From Phyllobacterium chamaecytisi (GTDB lineage Bacteria; Pseudomonadota; Alphaproteobacteria; Rhizobiales; Rhizobiaceae): a stretch of DNA of 64,000 nucleotides. The stretch is taken from NCBI RefSeq assembly GCF_020164455.1, contig NZ_JAIQWW010000016.1:62001-126000 (forward strand), given 5' to 3'. A model generated the notes under the pieces. The model saw nothing but the letters and a program-made list of their open reading frames with translations, did no database searches and had not been told where the DNA came from. How positions within the stretch are numbered: the stretch's first letter is position 1; the number at the start of each line of letters is the position of its first letter. Below are positions 18,495-27,142 of the stretch, piece by piece. The translations under genes and the position numbers were made by a program.

Positions 18495-20119
18495 GCCTCT
18501 ATCGCCCTTCCCTTGAGTGCGAAGAGACCTCGCGGGCGCTTCTGAATGAACAGGATGATAAGCACAAGCACGACGATCTTGCCGAGGACAGCGCCGGCGA
18601 AAGGCTCGAGGAACTTGTTGGCGATACCCAGCGACATGGCGCCGACCAACGTGCCCCAGAGATTGCCGACACCGCCAAAGACGACGACCATAAAGCTGTC
18701 GATGATATAGCCCTGGCCGAGATTGGGACTGACATTGTCGATCTGGCTAAGCGCCACGCCTGCGATACCAGCGATGCCGGAACCGAGACCAAAGGTGAGC
18801 GCATCGACCCAAGGTGTCCTGATACCCATCGACGAGGCCATGCGGCGATTTTGGGTGACTGCGCGCATGCGCAAACCAAGCATGGTCTTCTTCAGGACCA
18901 ATTGCAGGATGGCAAAGACGGATAAAGCAAAAACGATGATCCACAGGCGCGACCATGTCAGCGTGATCAAGCCCAGATCGAAAGACCCAGCCATCCAGGA
19001 TGGATTGCCGACCTGCACATTGGACGCCCCAAACCAGGAGCGAATTGCCTGTTGTAGCACAAGCGAAATGCCCCAGGTTGCCAGCAACGTTTCAAGAGGA
19101 CGTCCGTAGAGAAAGCGGATAATGCCGCGCTCAATGACCACGCCTATCCCGCCAGAAACGAGAAATGCGGCGGGGAGAGCTATGAGCAGCGAGTAGTCGA
19201 ACAGTCCGGGCGCCGACGTCCGGATTATCTGCTGCACGACGAATGTCGTATAGGCGCCGATCATGACCATCTCGCCATGTGCCATGTTGATGACACCCAT
19301 GACACCGAAGGTAATGGCAAGTCCGATGGCGGCGAGCAACAACACCGAACCCAATGACAGGCCGTAAACGACATTCTGGATGGCGTTCCAGAATGCGAGC
19401 TTGGTATTGATGCTGTCGATAGCCGCCTTCGCCGCTTCGCCAACCGGACCCTGCACGTTCTCAAGTGGCGTAAGCAAACCCAGAGCATCGCGGCTGTTGC
19501 CGGCACTCACTTCCGTGATGGCGGCAATTTTCACATCGTCTGCCGCGTCGGAATTCAGAACAGCAGCAGCTTTGGCCTGTTGCATGAGCACTTTGACGCC
19601 CGCGTCCTTTTCCGCTGCGATGGCTTGATCCAATAGCGGGATCGACTCCGGATCGCGGGTCTTCAGGATAGCTTCTGCGGCTGAACGGCGCTCGGCGATA
19701 TTATCGCTCATCAGGGTCAGTCCGCCGATGGCAGCAGCGATATCACGGCGCAAGCGATTGTTGACCTTGATCTTTTCGGCGGATGACCGCGGCACGGGAT
19801 CGAGTTTTGTCCCGGTCAGCGGATCGGTTGCGGCGTAGTCAGAACCGTCACGTTTGCCAAGAAAGACAGTCTTGTCGGCTTTTGCCACGTAGAGATCACC
19901 GGCGCTGAGCGCATCGAGGATTTTGGAGACGCGTGGATCGCCGGTCTTGACCAAGTCCGAGATGGCCTTGGTCGTGTTCTCGAAATTGTCACCGGCAAGC
20001 GCCTGAACAAGCGGCCGCAGCGTCGCGTCATCAACAGTCTGCGCATTGGACTGGGCAATGTGACAACAAAAGCCAAGCATCAGAATGAATACGGACAGCA
20101 GGCGGTTCAATCGCATCAA
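18491..20119 (-). CDS. urtB: Urea ABC transporter permease UrtB with periplasmic N-terminal domain
   Basis: A 542-residue LivH-like permease. A signal-like N-terminus (about residues 1-26) is followed by a roughly 200-residue soluble, Ala-rich, HEAT-like helical domain, then about eight transmembrane helices starting near residue 250 (VVYGLSLGSVLLLAAIGLAI), with GVINMAHGEMVMIGAY as the family signature. This extra N-terminal domain is normal for UrtB and separates it from LivH. It is preceded by a hairpin-containing 106-base spacer after urtA. Confidence 0.95.
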   Translation of the reverse strand: MMRLNRLLSVFILMLGFCCHIAQSNAQTVDDATLRPLVQALAGDNFENTTKAISDLVKTGDPRVSKILDALSAGDLYVAKADKTVFLGKRDGSDYAATDPLTGTKLDPVPRSSAEKIKVNNRLRRDIAAAIGGLTLMSDNIAERRSAAEAILKTRDPESIPLLDQAIAAEKDAGVKVLMQQAKAAAVLNSDAADDVKIAAITEVSAGNSRDALGLLTPLENVQGPVGEAAKAAIDSINTKLAFWNAIQNVVYGLSLGSVLLLAAIGLAITFGVMGVINMAHGEMVMIGAYTTFVVQQIIRTSAPGLFDYSLLIALPAAFLVSGGIGVVIERGIIRFLYGRPLETLLATWGISLVLQQAIRSWFGASNVQVGNPSWMAGSFDLGLITLTWSRLWIIVFALSVFAILQLVLKKTMLGLRMRAVTQNRRMASSMGIRTPWVDALTFGLGSGIAGIAGVALSQIDNVSPNLGQGYIIDSFMVVVFGGVGNLWGTLVGAMSLGIANKFLEPFAGAVLGKIVVLVLIILFIQKRPRGLFALKGRAIEA

Positions 20120-20148
20120 TCAATCCTGTGTTGAAATTTTCGGCGGAA

Positions 20149-20210
20149 ACTCCATCCCCACACGTAAGGTGGGGATGGAGTCAGCTTCGGATGTGCCCCG
20201 GACCCGAAGC
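20149..20210 (-). terminator. Strong hairpin pair between urtA and urtB (attenuator/processing candidate)
   Basis: A perfect 13-base-pair inverted repeat (arms 20149-20161 and 20169-20181, 7-base loop) is followed on the plus-strand map by a 7-base-pair repeat (GCTTCGG at 20184-20190, CCGAAGC at 20204-20210). There is no T run on the transcript side, so a full intrinsic terminator is unlikely. The position, just after the binding-protein gene and before the permease genes, is typical for structures that stabilise the first cistron or thin out downstream transcription. Confidence 0.6.
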
Positions 20211-20225
20211 CTGGGAGTTCAAACC

Positions 20226-21524
20226 CTAGTTGGTAACACCGCCGCACTTGCCGCTGACAATGTTGAAATTGCCGCACGACATGGGCTTGCGCCAGTCAGA
20301 GATCAGGTCTTTGGAGCCCGGAAGGTAATCGGACCATTCATCACCGACGACGAGGCCGGGGGTCTGGTAGACGATGTCGAACTGGCCATCGTCCTGCACT
20401 TCACCGATCAGCACAGGCTTGGTGATGTGATGGTTCGGCATCATGGTCGCGTAGCCGCCGGAAAGATTTGGAACGGAGGTGCCGACGATTGAATCGATAA
20501 CCGCATTGGAGTCAGTGGTGCCTGCAGCCTCAACAGCCTTAACCCACATGTTGAAGCCAATATAGGTTGCTTCCATCGGGTCGTTGGTCACGCGCTTGTC
20601 GTTCTTCGTATAGGCATGCCACTCCTTGATGAACTCAGCATTGGCGTCCGCATCGACCGACTGGAAATAGTTCCAGGCTGCGAGGTGGCCGACGAGCGGC
20701 TTGGTATCGAGACCAGCCAATTCTTCTTCGCCGACCGAGAAGGCAACGACTGGAATGTCTTCAGCCTTGATGCCCTGGTTGGCGAGTTCCTTGTAGAAAG
20801 GCACGTTCGCATCGCCGTTGATCGTTGAAACCACGGCCGTCTTCTTGCCGGTGGAACCAAACTTCTTGATATCGGAGACGATCGTCTGCCAATCGGACTG
20901 GCCGAATGGCGTGTAGTTGATCATGATGTCCTCATCCTTGACGCCTTTGGCGTTGAGGTAGGCTTTCAGGATCTTGTTGGTGGTCTGCGGGTAAACGTAG
21001 TCAGTGCCGGCCAGAACCCAGCGCTCCACGCCCTCTTCCTTGGCGAGGTAATCGACGGCCGGAATAGCCTGCTGGTTTGGAGCGGCGCCTGTGTAGAACA
21101 CATTGCGCGAGCTTTCTTCACCCTCGTACTGGACAGGGTAGAACAGCATCGAGTTCAGCTCTTCGAAAACCGGCAGAACCGATTTACGCGAAGAGGATGT
21201 CCAGCAGCCGAATACGGCGGCGACTTTATCCTGCTCGATCAGCTGGCGTGCCTTTTCGGCGAAGAGCGGCCAGTCCGACGCAGGATCAACCACCACAGCC
21301 TCAAGTTTCTTGCCAAGTACGCCGCCCTTTTTGTTCTGCTCGTCGATCAAGAACAGCATTGTATCCTTGAGGGTCGTTTCGGAAATCGCCATCGTCCCGG
21401 ATAGCGAATGCAGAATGCCGACCTTGATCGTGTCGTCCGCGGCGCTCGCGGGTGACATGGCCAGGGACGCACCCATGGCGGCGGCCGCCAAAGTCCCGAT
21501 AAATTTGGCTGGAAAATTGAACAT
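20226..21524 (-). CDS. urtA: Urea ABC transporter substrate-binding protein UrtA
   Basis: A 432-residue periplasmic binding protein of the Peripla_BP_5/urea-binding type. A Sec signal peptide ends near residue 28 (SPASAADD). The mature start DTIKVGILHSLSGTMAISE and the stretch GCWTSSSRKSVLPVFEELN are characteristic of UrtA rather than amino-acid-binding LivK. It captures urea in the periplasm and delivers it to UrtBC. It is the first gene of the operon, with its own sigma-54 promoter candidate 45-60 bases upstream. No urease genes lie in this window. Confidence 0.96.
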   Translation of the reverse strand: MFNFPAKFIGTLAAAAMGASLAMSPASAADDTIKVGILHSLSGTMAISETTLKDTMLFLIDEQNKKGGVLGKKLEAVVVDPASDWPLFAEKARQLIEQDKVAAVFGCWTSSSRKSVLPVFEELNSMLFYPVQYEGEESSRNVFYTGAAPNQQAIPAVDYLAKEEGVERWVLAGTDYVYPQTTNKILKAYLNAKGVKDEDIMINYTPFGQSDWQTIVSDIKKFGSTGKKTAVVSTINGDANVPFYKELANQGIKAEDIPVVAFSVGEEELAGLDTKPLVGHLAAWNYFQSVDADANAEFIKEWHAYTKNDKRVTNDPMEATYIGFNMWVKAVEAAGTTDSNAVIDSIVGTSVPNLSGGYATMMPNHHITKPVLIGEVQDDGQFDIVYQTPGLVVGDEWSDYLPGSKDLISDWRKPMSCGNFNIVSGKCGGVTN

Positions 21525-21568
21525 TCAGGTGAACCCCTCTTTTGGTTGTTGGTACCAAAGGAGTTCTA

Positions 21569-21584
21569 AGCAACGAGCGTGCCA
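21569..21584 (-). promoter_or_regulatory. Sigma-54 (RpoN) promoter of the urt operon
   Basis: The minus strand reads TGGCACG-CTCG-TTGCT, a full match to the -24/-12 consensus (TGGCACGNNNNTTGCW), 45 bases before the urtA start. The expected transcription start is near 21558, leaving a leader of roughly 30-35 bases. RpoN control fits nitrogen-limited induction of urea uptake through an NtrC-type activator. Confidence 0.82.
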
Positions 21585-21835
21585 AGTCGTGTTCGTCGGT
21601 TAAAGACATCTGAATTATTCAAAATTATCAGCATATTATGGGTTTTCATAGTCAATGCATTTTTTGCAAGATGTTTGGTTCGGACGCTTTCGCACCCCCC
21701 TTAAGCTCATACTTTAGTCACATAGTTATATATGATGATTTAATAGGCATGGGCAGAGAGTAAAGATGCTTTGATATGGCATTGGCCTCCGTTTGATGTA
21801 TGGTACTTCGACACCAACTCTTCCAAGGACAAAAA
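21585..21835. other. Divergent intergenic region upstream of urtA and the DUF442 gene
   Basis: With the sigma-54 element this gap is about 310 bases long and noticeably AT-rich. I see no gene in it. It holds a short dyad TGCA-TTTTT-TGCA at 21655-21667, and a GCACC-like half site near 21690. Either could belong to an enhancer-binding protein such as NtrC, but neither is a convincing full site. The DUF442 gene has AAGGAC before its start. Confidence 0.5.
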
Positions 21836-22174
21836 ATGGACATCCGTCAAATTGACGAAGATTTTGCTGTGACCGGCCAGATTTCACCGGATGACGTGCG
21901 CGATATCGTTGCCGCAGGCTATCAGGCGCTGATTTGCAACCGTCCGGACGGCGAATCGCCGGACCAGCCAGATTTCGCTGAAATTTCTCAGGTTGCCGAA
22001 AAAGCAGGCATTCCGATTTATTATGTTCCGGTTATCTCCGGTCAACTGACCCAGGACGACGTCGATGCCATGGCCAAAGCGTTGGCGGAATCGGAAGGAC
22101 CTGTCCTCGCCTATTGCCGCTCTGGCGCACGCTCAACCAATATTTATGGCATCGTCCAACAGCAGAAAAGCTGA
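21836..22174 (+). CDS. DUF442 / TIGR01244-family phosphatase- or rhodanese-like protein
   Basis: A 112-residue cytoplasmic protein of the beta-lactamase-hydrolase-like family (DUF442), in the cysteine phosphatase/rhodanese fold. The active loop is YCRSGARSTN, a Cys-x4-Arg loop near the C-terminus, with the family's upstream stretch ALICNRPDGESPDQP. The natural substrate is unknown; in some bacteria this domain is fused to a persulfide dioxygenase (Blh) and takes part in sulfide handling. The ATG at 21836 is used because of the AAGGAC site; a longer start at 21800 has no support. It converges on gcdH with 3 bases between stops. Confidence 0.85.
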   Translation: MDIRQIDEDFAVTGQISPDDVRDIVAAGYQALICNRPDGESPDQPDFAEISQVAEKAGIPIYYVPVISGQLTQDDVDAMAKALAESEGPVLAYCRSGARSTNIYGIVQQQKS

Positions 22175-22177
22175 GGC

Positions 22178-23368
22178 TTAGAAGAACGCCTGGATACCCG
22201 TCTGGGCGCGGCCTAGAATGAGGGCGTGCACGTCGTGCGTGCCCTCATAGGTATTGACGGTCTCAAGGTTCTGCGCGTGCCGCATGACATGATAGCCGAT
22301 CTGGATGCCATTGCCGCCATGCATGTCGCGGGCGACACGGGCGATATCCAGCGCCTTGCCACAATTGTTGCGCTTGATAAGACTGATCATCTCTGGTGCG
22401 ACTTTGTCTTCGTCCATCAGACGGCCAACGCGCAACGAGGCTTGTAGCCCGAGAGCGATTTCCGTCTGCATGTCAGCGAATTTCTTCTGAAAGAGCTGCG
22501 TCGCGGCGAGCGGCCGTCCGAACTGCTTGCGATCAAGCCCATACTGCACTGTGCGCTGCCAGCAATCCTCCGCAGCGCCCATAACGCCCCATGAGATGCC
22601 GTAGCGAGCGCGATTGAGGCAACCGAACGGCCCCTTCAGGCCGGAAACATTCGGCAGCAGGTGCTCTTCACCGACAACCACGCCATCCATGACGATTTCG
22701 CCCGTTATCGATGCACGCAGCGAGAGCTTCCCGCCGATCTTCGGCGCGGAAAGACCCTTCATGCCCTTTTCCAGGACAAATCCCCTGATCTGGCCATCAT
22801 GCGCGTCAGATTTAGCCCAGACGACAAAAACGTCGGCTATGGGTGAATTGGAAATCCACATCTTCGAGCCGGACAACTGGTATCCGTCCGCGACTTTTGT
22901 CGCGCGGGTTTTCATTCCGGCGGGATCCGACCCAGCGTCGGGCTCGGTCAGTCCGAAGCAGCCAATCCACTCACCCGAAGCAAGCTTTGGCAGGTATTTC
23001 TTGCGCTGCTCCTCGGAGCCGTAGGCATAGATCGGATACATGACCAGCGACGACTGGACGCTCATCATGGAGCGATAACCGCTGTCGACACGCTCGACTT
23101 CTCGGGCCACAAGGCCGTATGCCACATAAGATGCTCCGGCGGTGCCGTATTCCTCAGGCAAGGTGACACCGAGAAGGCCGGAATCGCCCATCAGCCTGAA
23201 AAGGTCGGGATCGGTCTTCTCCTCGAGATAGGCCTCTTCGATACGCGGCAGCAGCTCGTTTTGCGCGAAGGCACGGGCGCTGTCGCGGATCATCCGCTCG
23301 TCTTCGGTCAATTGATCTTCCAAGAGAAAGGGATCAGTCCAGACAAAGGACGGCTTCGAATTGGCCAT
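22178..23368 (-). CDS. gcdH: Glutaryl-CoA dehydrogenase (acyl-CoA dehydrogenase family)
   Basis: A 396-residue flavoenzyme that oxidises and decarboxylates glutaryl-CoA to crotonyl-CoA in lysine/tryptophan catabolism. The full acyl-CoA dehydrogenase fold is present: the FAD motif [13 protein letters not shown], the GCDH-specific [19 protein letters not shown], and the catalytic base in [17 protein letters not shown] (Glu375). The start is preceded by GGAGG. It is divergent from mutL across 135 bases. Length and motifs match GcdH better than other acyl-CoA dehydrogenases. Confidence 0.93.
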   Translation of the reverse strand: MANSKPSFVWTDPFLLEDQLTEDERMIRDSARAFAQNELLPRIEEAYLEEKTDPDLFRLMGDSGLLGVTLPEEYGTAGASYVAYGLVAREVERVDSGYRSMMSVQSSLVMYPIYAYGSEEQRKKYLPKLASGEWIGCFGLTEPDAGSDPAGMKTRATKVADGYQLSGSKMWISNSPIADVFVVWAKSDAHDGQIRGFVLEKGMKGLSAPKIGGKLSLRASITGEIVMDGVVVGEEHLLPNVSGLKGPFGCLNRARYGISWGVMGAAEDCWQRTVQYGLDRKQFGRPLAATQLFQKKFADMQTEIALGLQASLRVGRLMDEDKVAPEMISLIKRNNCGKALDIARVARDMHGGNGIQIGYHVMRHAQNLETVNTYEGTHDVHALILGRAQTGIQAFF

Positions 23369-23503
23369 TTGAGTTTCCTCCTTGATTATGGAAAAGCCCT
23401 ATCATCAAACTTGTGTCCAAAGCCAGATGGATGTCCAAATGTTTCCTGAGGACAGCCAACCCGCCGGATTTCCGTCGAAGGACGAATCCAGTATAGGTTT
23501 TCG

Positions 23504-25360
23504 ATGGCTATCAAGCAGCTGACCGAAACAATCATAAACCAGATCGCCGCGGGCGAAGTCATCGAACGCCCGGCGAGCGTAGTGAAAGAACTCGTCGAGA
23601 ATGCTATCGATGCCGGCGCAACCCGCATCGATATCGTTACTGCAGGCGGCGGCAAGAATTTGATCCGCGTCAGCGACAATGGATCGGGGATTCCGTCTGA
23701 CGAGCTAACTCTCGCCGTTGCGCGTCACTGTACTTCAAAGCTAACCGACAATGTCCATGACATACGCGCACTCGGCTTTCGCGGTGAAGCATTGCCATCG
23801 ATCGGCTCGGTATCGCGGCTTTCAATGAAATCGCGGATAGCCGAGGCGGATTCCGGATTTGAAGTCAACGTTCACGGCGGACGCCTGGAGGGGCCTCGCC
23901 CGACGCCAATGAATGGGGGAACGATTGCAGAAGTACGTGATCTGTTTTTTGCGACGCCGGCACGACTGAAGTTCATGAAAACGGATCGCGCCGAAGCTAC
24001 CGCTATAAGCGATGTGGTCAAACGCGTCGCAATCGCTTTTCCACATATCCGCTTTTCAATTGCCGGAAGCGACCGCACACCTTTGGATCTTGCCGCAACC
24101 GGCACGGGATCGACGGGGATGCTGGAGCGCATTTCGCAGGTGCTCGGCAAGGAATTTCCCGAAAACGCCATTGCTATCGATGCAATGCGCGATGGTGTGC
24201 GCCTGTCCGGCTTTGCTGGCATTCCTGCATTCAATCGCGCCAACAGCCTGCAGCAATTTGCCTATGTGAACGGACGCCCCGTCCGCGACAAGCAAATCTG
24301 GGGCGCGATACGCGGCGCCTATGCCGATGTGATTTCGCGCGACCGGCATCCAGTCGTCGTGCTTTTCCTCAATCTTGATCCGGCTCTTGTTGACGTCAAT
24401 GTGCATCCGGCCAAAGCCGACGTGCGCTTCCGTGATCCCGGGCTGGTGCGGGGGTTGATCGTTGGGGCCATTCGCGAAGCACTTGGCCAATCCGGCATCC
24501 GTGCCGCGACCAGCGGTGCCGACGCGATGCTGAATTCATTCCGACTTGGCGGCGTAGAACCAATCCGACCAGCAGCACAGCGCTGGCAGGGGGCTGCCGC
24601 GGTCAATCAGAACTACAATGTCCAGCAATCACCTTATCGTCCGTTCGAAGCAGAACCCGTAGCCTCGCATGGTGGAGAGGGTTTTGCGGAAACGGTTCAG
24701 GCCTTCCTTTACGATGGTGCAACGGCACTTGCCACAGACACACGGGCTGGGATGGCTGAGGCTCCACAGGAGCTGCTATCAGCGCCGCTTGGGGCTGCAA
24801 GAGCGCAGATTCATTCCAACTATATCGTCTCACAGACAGAAGACAGTCTGGTCATTGTCGACCAGCATGCGGCCCACGAGCGGCTCGTCTATGAGGCACT
24901 GAAAAATGCGCTTCATTCGAAGCCCCTGCCCGCGCAGCTGCTGCTCATCCCCGAAATCGTCGATTTGCCGGAAGAAGACGTCGGGCGGCTTGTGGCCCAC
25001 GCGGAGACACTAGCGCGCTTCGGCCTTGGTATTGAGTCTTTCGGGCCAGGTGCGATCGCCGTGCGTGAAACGCCCTCCATGCTGGGTGAAATCGATACGC
25101 AGAAACTGATCCGCGATCTCGCTGATGAAATTGCCGAACACGATACGTCGGACGGTCTCAAAGCCATTCTCGATCACGTTGCCGCGACCATGGCATGCCA
25201 TGGCTCTGTTCGCGCCGGACGACGCTTGAAACCCGACGAAATGAATGCCCTGCTGCGCCAGATGGAGGAAACTCCAGGCTCCGGTACCTGTAATCACGGC
25301 CGCCCCACCTATATTGAATTGAAGTTGACAGACATTGAGCGCTTGTTTGGCCGCAGGTGA
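23504..25360 (+). CDS. mutL: DNA mismatch repair protein MutL (endonuclease-type)
   Basis: A 618-residue mismatch repair matchmaker. The N-terminal GHKL ATPase has [20 protein letters not shown] and [16 protein letters not shown], and a transducer domain follows. After a Gln/Pro-rich linker (about 360-430) comes a dimerisation domain that carries the metal-dependent nicking motif [12 protein letters not shown] (from Asp453), matching DQHAx2Ex4E, plus [12 protein letters not shown]. This is the MutH-independent type, which nicks DNA itself, as in most bacteria outside the enterics. Confidence 0.96.
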   Translation: MAIKQLTETIINQIAAGEVIERPASVVKELVENAIDAGATRIDIVTAGGGKNLIRVSDNGSGIPSDELTLAVARHCTSKLTDNVHDIRALGFRGEALPSIGSVSRLSMKSRIAEADSGFEVNVHGGRLEGPRPTPMNGGTIAEVRDLFFATPARLKFMKTDRAEATAISDVVKRVAIAFPHIRFSIAGSDRTPLDLAATGTGSTGMLERISQVLGKEFPENAIAIDAMRDGVRLSGFAGIPAFNRANSLQQFAYVNGRPVRDKQIWGAIRGAYADVISRDRHPVVVLFLNLDPALVDVNVHPAKADVRFRDPGLVRGLIVGAIREALGQSGIRAATSGADAMLNSFRLGGVEPIRPAAQRWQGAAAVNQNYNVQQSPYRPFEAEPVASHGGEGFAETVQAFLYDGATALATDTRAGMAEAPQELLSAPLGAARAQIHSNYIVSQTEDSLVIVDQHAAHERLVYEALKNALHSKPLPAQLLLIPEIVDLPEEDVGRLVAHAETLARFGLGIESFGPGAIAVRETPSMLGEIDTQKLIRDLADEIAEHDTSDGLKAILDHVAATMACHGSVRAGRRLKPDEMNALLRQMEETPGSGTCNHGRPTYIELKLTDIERLFGRR

Positions 25361-25422
25361 GTCTTGACCGGCATGACCACGGGCGCCTAAATGAAATGAA
25401 TTGATAAAACCGGAACGCATTT

Positions 25423-25659
25423 ATGAACAGATTTGAAGGCCCTGGCTCGCGCGAAGCCAAAATCCGCTATCTCGACGGTGATTTCCAGGTCCTGTCGCCG
25501 GGCTCCTACGTCTTGTGTTCCGTTACCTCCGAAAAGATCCCGCTTGACGAACTGAAGTACTGGAGCGTCGCGCGGCAGGAAGCCTACGCCGACGCACGGA
25601 TTTCATTGGAGCGCGAGATAGAGATGAACCCCGCTCTGCGTCAACGCAGCAAGGCCTGA
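25423..25659 (+). CDS. DUF2093 family protein
   Basis: A 78-residue cytoplasmic protein of the alphaproteobacterial DUF2093 family. It has the conserved segment AKIRYLDGDFQVLSPGSYVLC and, further on, the helix PLDELKYWSVARQEAYA. There is no signal peptide or membrane segment. The function is unknown. It is followed after one base by the lipoprotein gene, so the two are probably co-transcribed. Confidence 0.85.
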   Translation: MNRFEGPGSREAKIRYLDGDFQVLSPGSYVLCSVTSEKIPLDELKYWSVARQEAYADARISLEREIEMNPALRQRSKA

Positions 25660-25660
25660 C

Positions 25661-26116
25661 ATGGTCTCGCGACGCGTAGCAATATTTTCGCTTCTTGCAG
25701 CCGCTATACTAGCGAGCGGCTGCACCACAGATAGCTCGAGCCGCGAGCCGGCCTATAGCGGACCAACGAAAACCATACGCGGCTATCTGCGAGGTTCTCC
25801 CTATACGTGGCTTACGGCAAGTTCCGTCGTATACATCAACGCCTATGACGCCACAGGCGGAAATTCCTCCCATATGCCCAAGATTGGCGGGACCAGCTTC
25901 ACGCTCAACCGCAATGGCTATTTCCCCGTGGCATATGAAATCGAGATTCCAGCGAGTGGATCGGTGCCGCGCGTTGCGCTTTCCGTCGAAATTCGGCGTG
26001 GAGGCACTATTCTTTTCTCGAATGACCGCAACTTCAGCCAGACGACTGGACGCAATCTCGATATACCCATGCGCGAAGCACCGCCGAGGATCCGGAATTT
26101 CCGCGGGCGGTTATGA
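25661..26116 (+). CDS. YbaY-family lipoprotein
   Basis: A 151-residue lipoprotein. The signal peptide ends in the lipobox LASGC (Cys21). The mature part is a single beta-sandwich domain of the YbaY type, with TASSVVYINAYDATG and VALSVEIRRGGTILFSNDRN. The related YbaY/YscW domain is found in pilotins and in an outer-membrane lipoprotein of unknown role. Its 3' end overlaps that of the convergent lpxK by six bases. Confidence 0.82.
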   Translation: MVSRRVAIFSLLAAAILASGCTTDSSSREPAYSGPTKTIRGYLRGSPYTWLTASSVVYINAYDATGGNSSHMPKIGGTSFTLNRNGYFPVAYEIEIPASGSVPRVALSVEIRRGGTILFSNDRNFSQTTGRNLDIPMREAPPRIRNFRGRL

Positions 26117-27142
26117 GCGTTTGAGACAACGCATCCGGGCGCGATCTCGCGTTTCCCGAATGATGCGCGACGCAGTCTGAGGATGACTGAAGACGAGTTC
26201 CACCTCCAGAACGAGGACCCGCGACGCGAACTCTTTCACGGCCGGGCTACCGTCCAGCAACCGCACCTGGTCCTTTGCCGTTGTAATCAAAGTAAGACCG
26301 TCCTTGCCGGCGTCCCTTACAAGATCGGCAACGTCCTCGTCCTTATAGGGGTGATGGTCGGGGAACGATCTTGTTTGCTCGACCTTGGCACCCGCCCCTT
26401 CAAGCGTCCTGAAGAATTTGGATGGATCGCCAATCCCCGCAAAAGCGAGTAACGGTTTATCTGCTATCCCTTCCAATGCTTTGGGTTTGAGGACGGCCTC
26501 GTAGACGGGCTTCGCCGCACGCGCAGCGTTTCGGACCAGTTTGTCAGCGCCGTTCGCCGTGCCGATCTTCAGCAACGCGTCGGTACGAACCAGCTGGTCG
26601 GTCAAGGGCGCGCGCAAGGGACCACCCGGGAAGACATGGCCGTTGCCGATGCCACGTCGGGCATCGACGACGAGCAGGGCATAATCGAAGTGAAGACGGG
26701 CGCTCTGGAAGCCATCGTCCATGATTATGAAGTCGCATCCCGCGTCCTGCAGGGACTTCGCACCGGCAAGGCGGTCTGTGCATACGACGACAGGTGCATG
26801 CCGCGCGAGCAGCATCGGCTCGTCGCCGACATGGCGGGCACTGTCGTGGTCCAGATCAACGCGGTGCAGACCGGAGAACGCGCCGCCATAACCACGCGAA
26901 ACAATGCCTGGCTTGAGACCTGCTGCAGTCGCCGCCTGCGCAAACGCTATTGATGTCGGCGTTTTGCCTGCTCCGCCCAGGGTAAAGTTACCTATGCACA
27001 GTACAGGCACAGGTATGGCTGGCGGTTTGGCCCGGCGAATACGTCGGCCGGCAACAATTCCATATATTTTTGACAGGGGACTCAGAGCCCGAGCGCGCCA
27101 ATCCGGTTTCTCCCACCAGAACGGAGGCGCCTCACTCGTCAT
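26111..27142 (-). CDS. lpxK: Tetraacyldisaccharide 4'-kinase LpxK
   Basis: A 343-residue inner-membrane-associated kinase that phosphorylates the 4' position of the lipid A precursor to give lipid IVA. The P-loop is GNFTLGGAGKTPTSIAF, and the family stretch IIMDDGFQSARLHFDYALLVVDARRG is represented by its DDGFQ core. The N-terminal hydrophobic patch that binds the membrane is present. It is the last gene of the envelope cluster; its ATG overlaps the end of waaA (ATGA). Confidence 0.95.
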   Translation of the reverse strand: MTSEAPPFWWEKPDWRARALSPLSKIYGIVAGRRIRRAKPPAIPVPVLCIGNFTLGGAGKTPTSIAFAQAATAAGLKPGIVSRGYGGAFSGLHRVDLDHDSARHVGDEPMLLARHAPVVVCTDRLAGAKSLQDAGCDFIIMDDGFQSARLHFDYALLVVDARRGIGNGHVFPGGPLRAPLTDQLVRTDALLKIGTANGADKLVRNAARAAKPVYEAVLKPKALEGIADKPLLAFAGIGDPSKFFRTLEGAGAKVEQTRSFPDHHPYKDEDVADLVRDAGKDGLTLITTAKDQVRLLDGSPAVKEFASRVLVLEVELVFSHPQTASRIIRETRDRARMRCLKRS

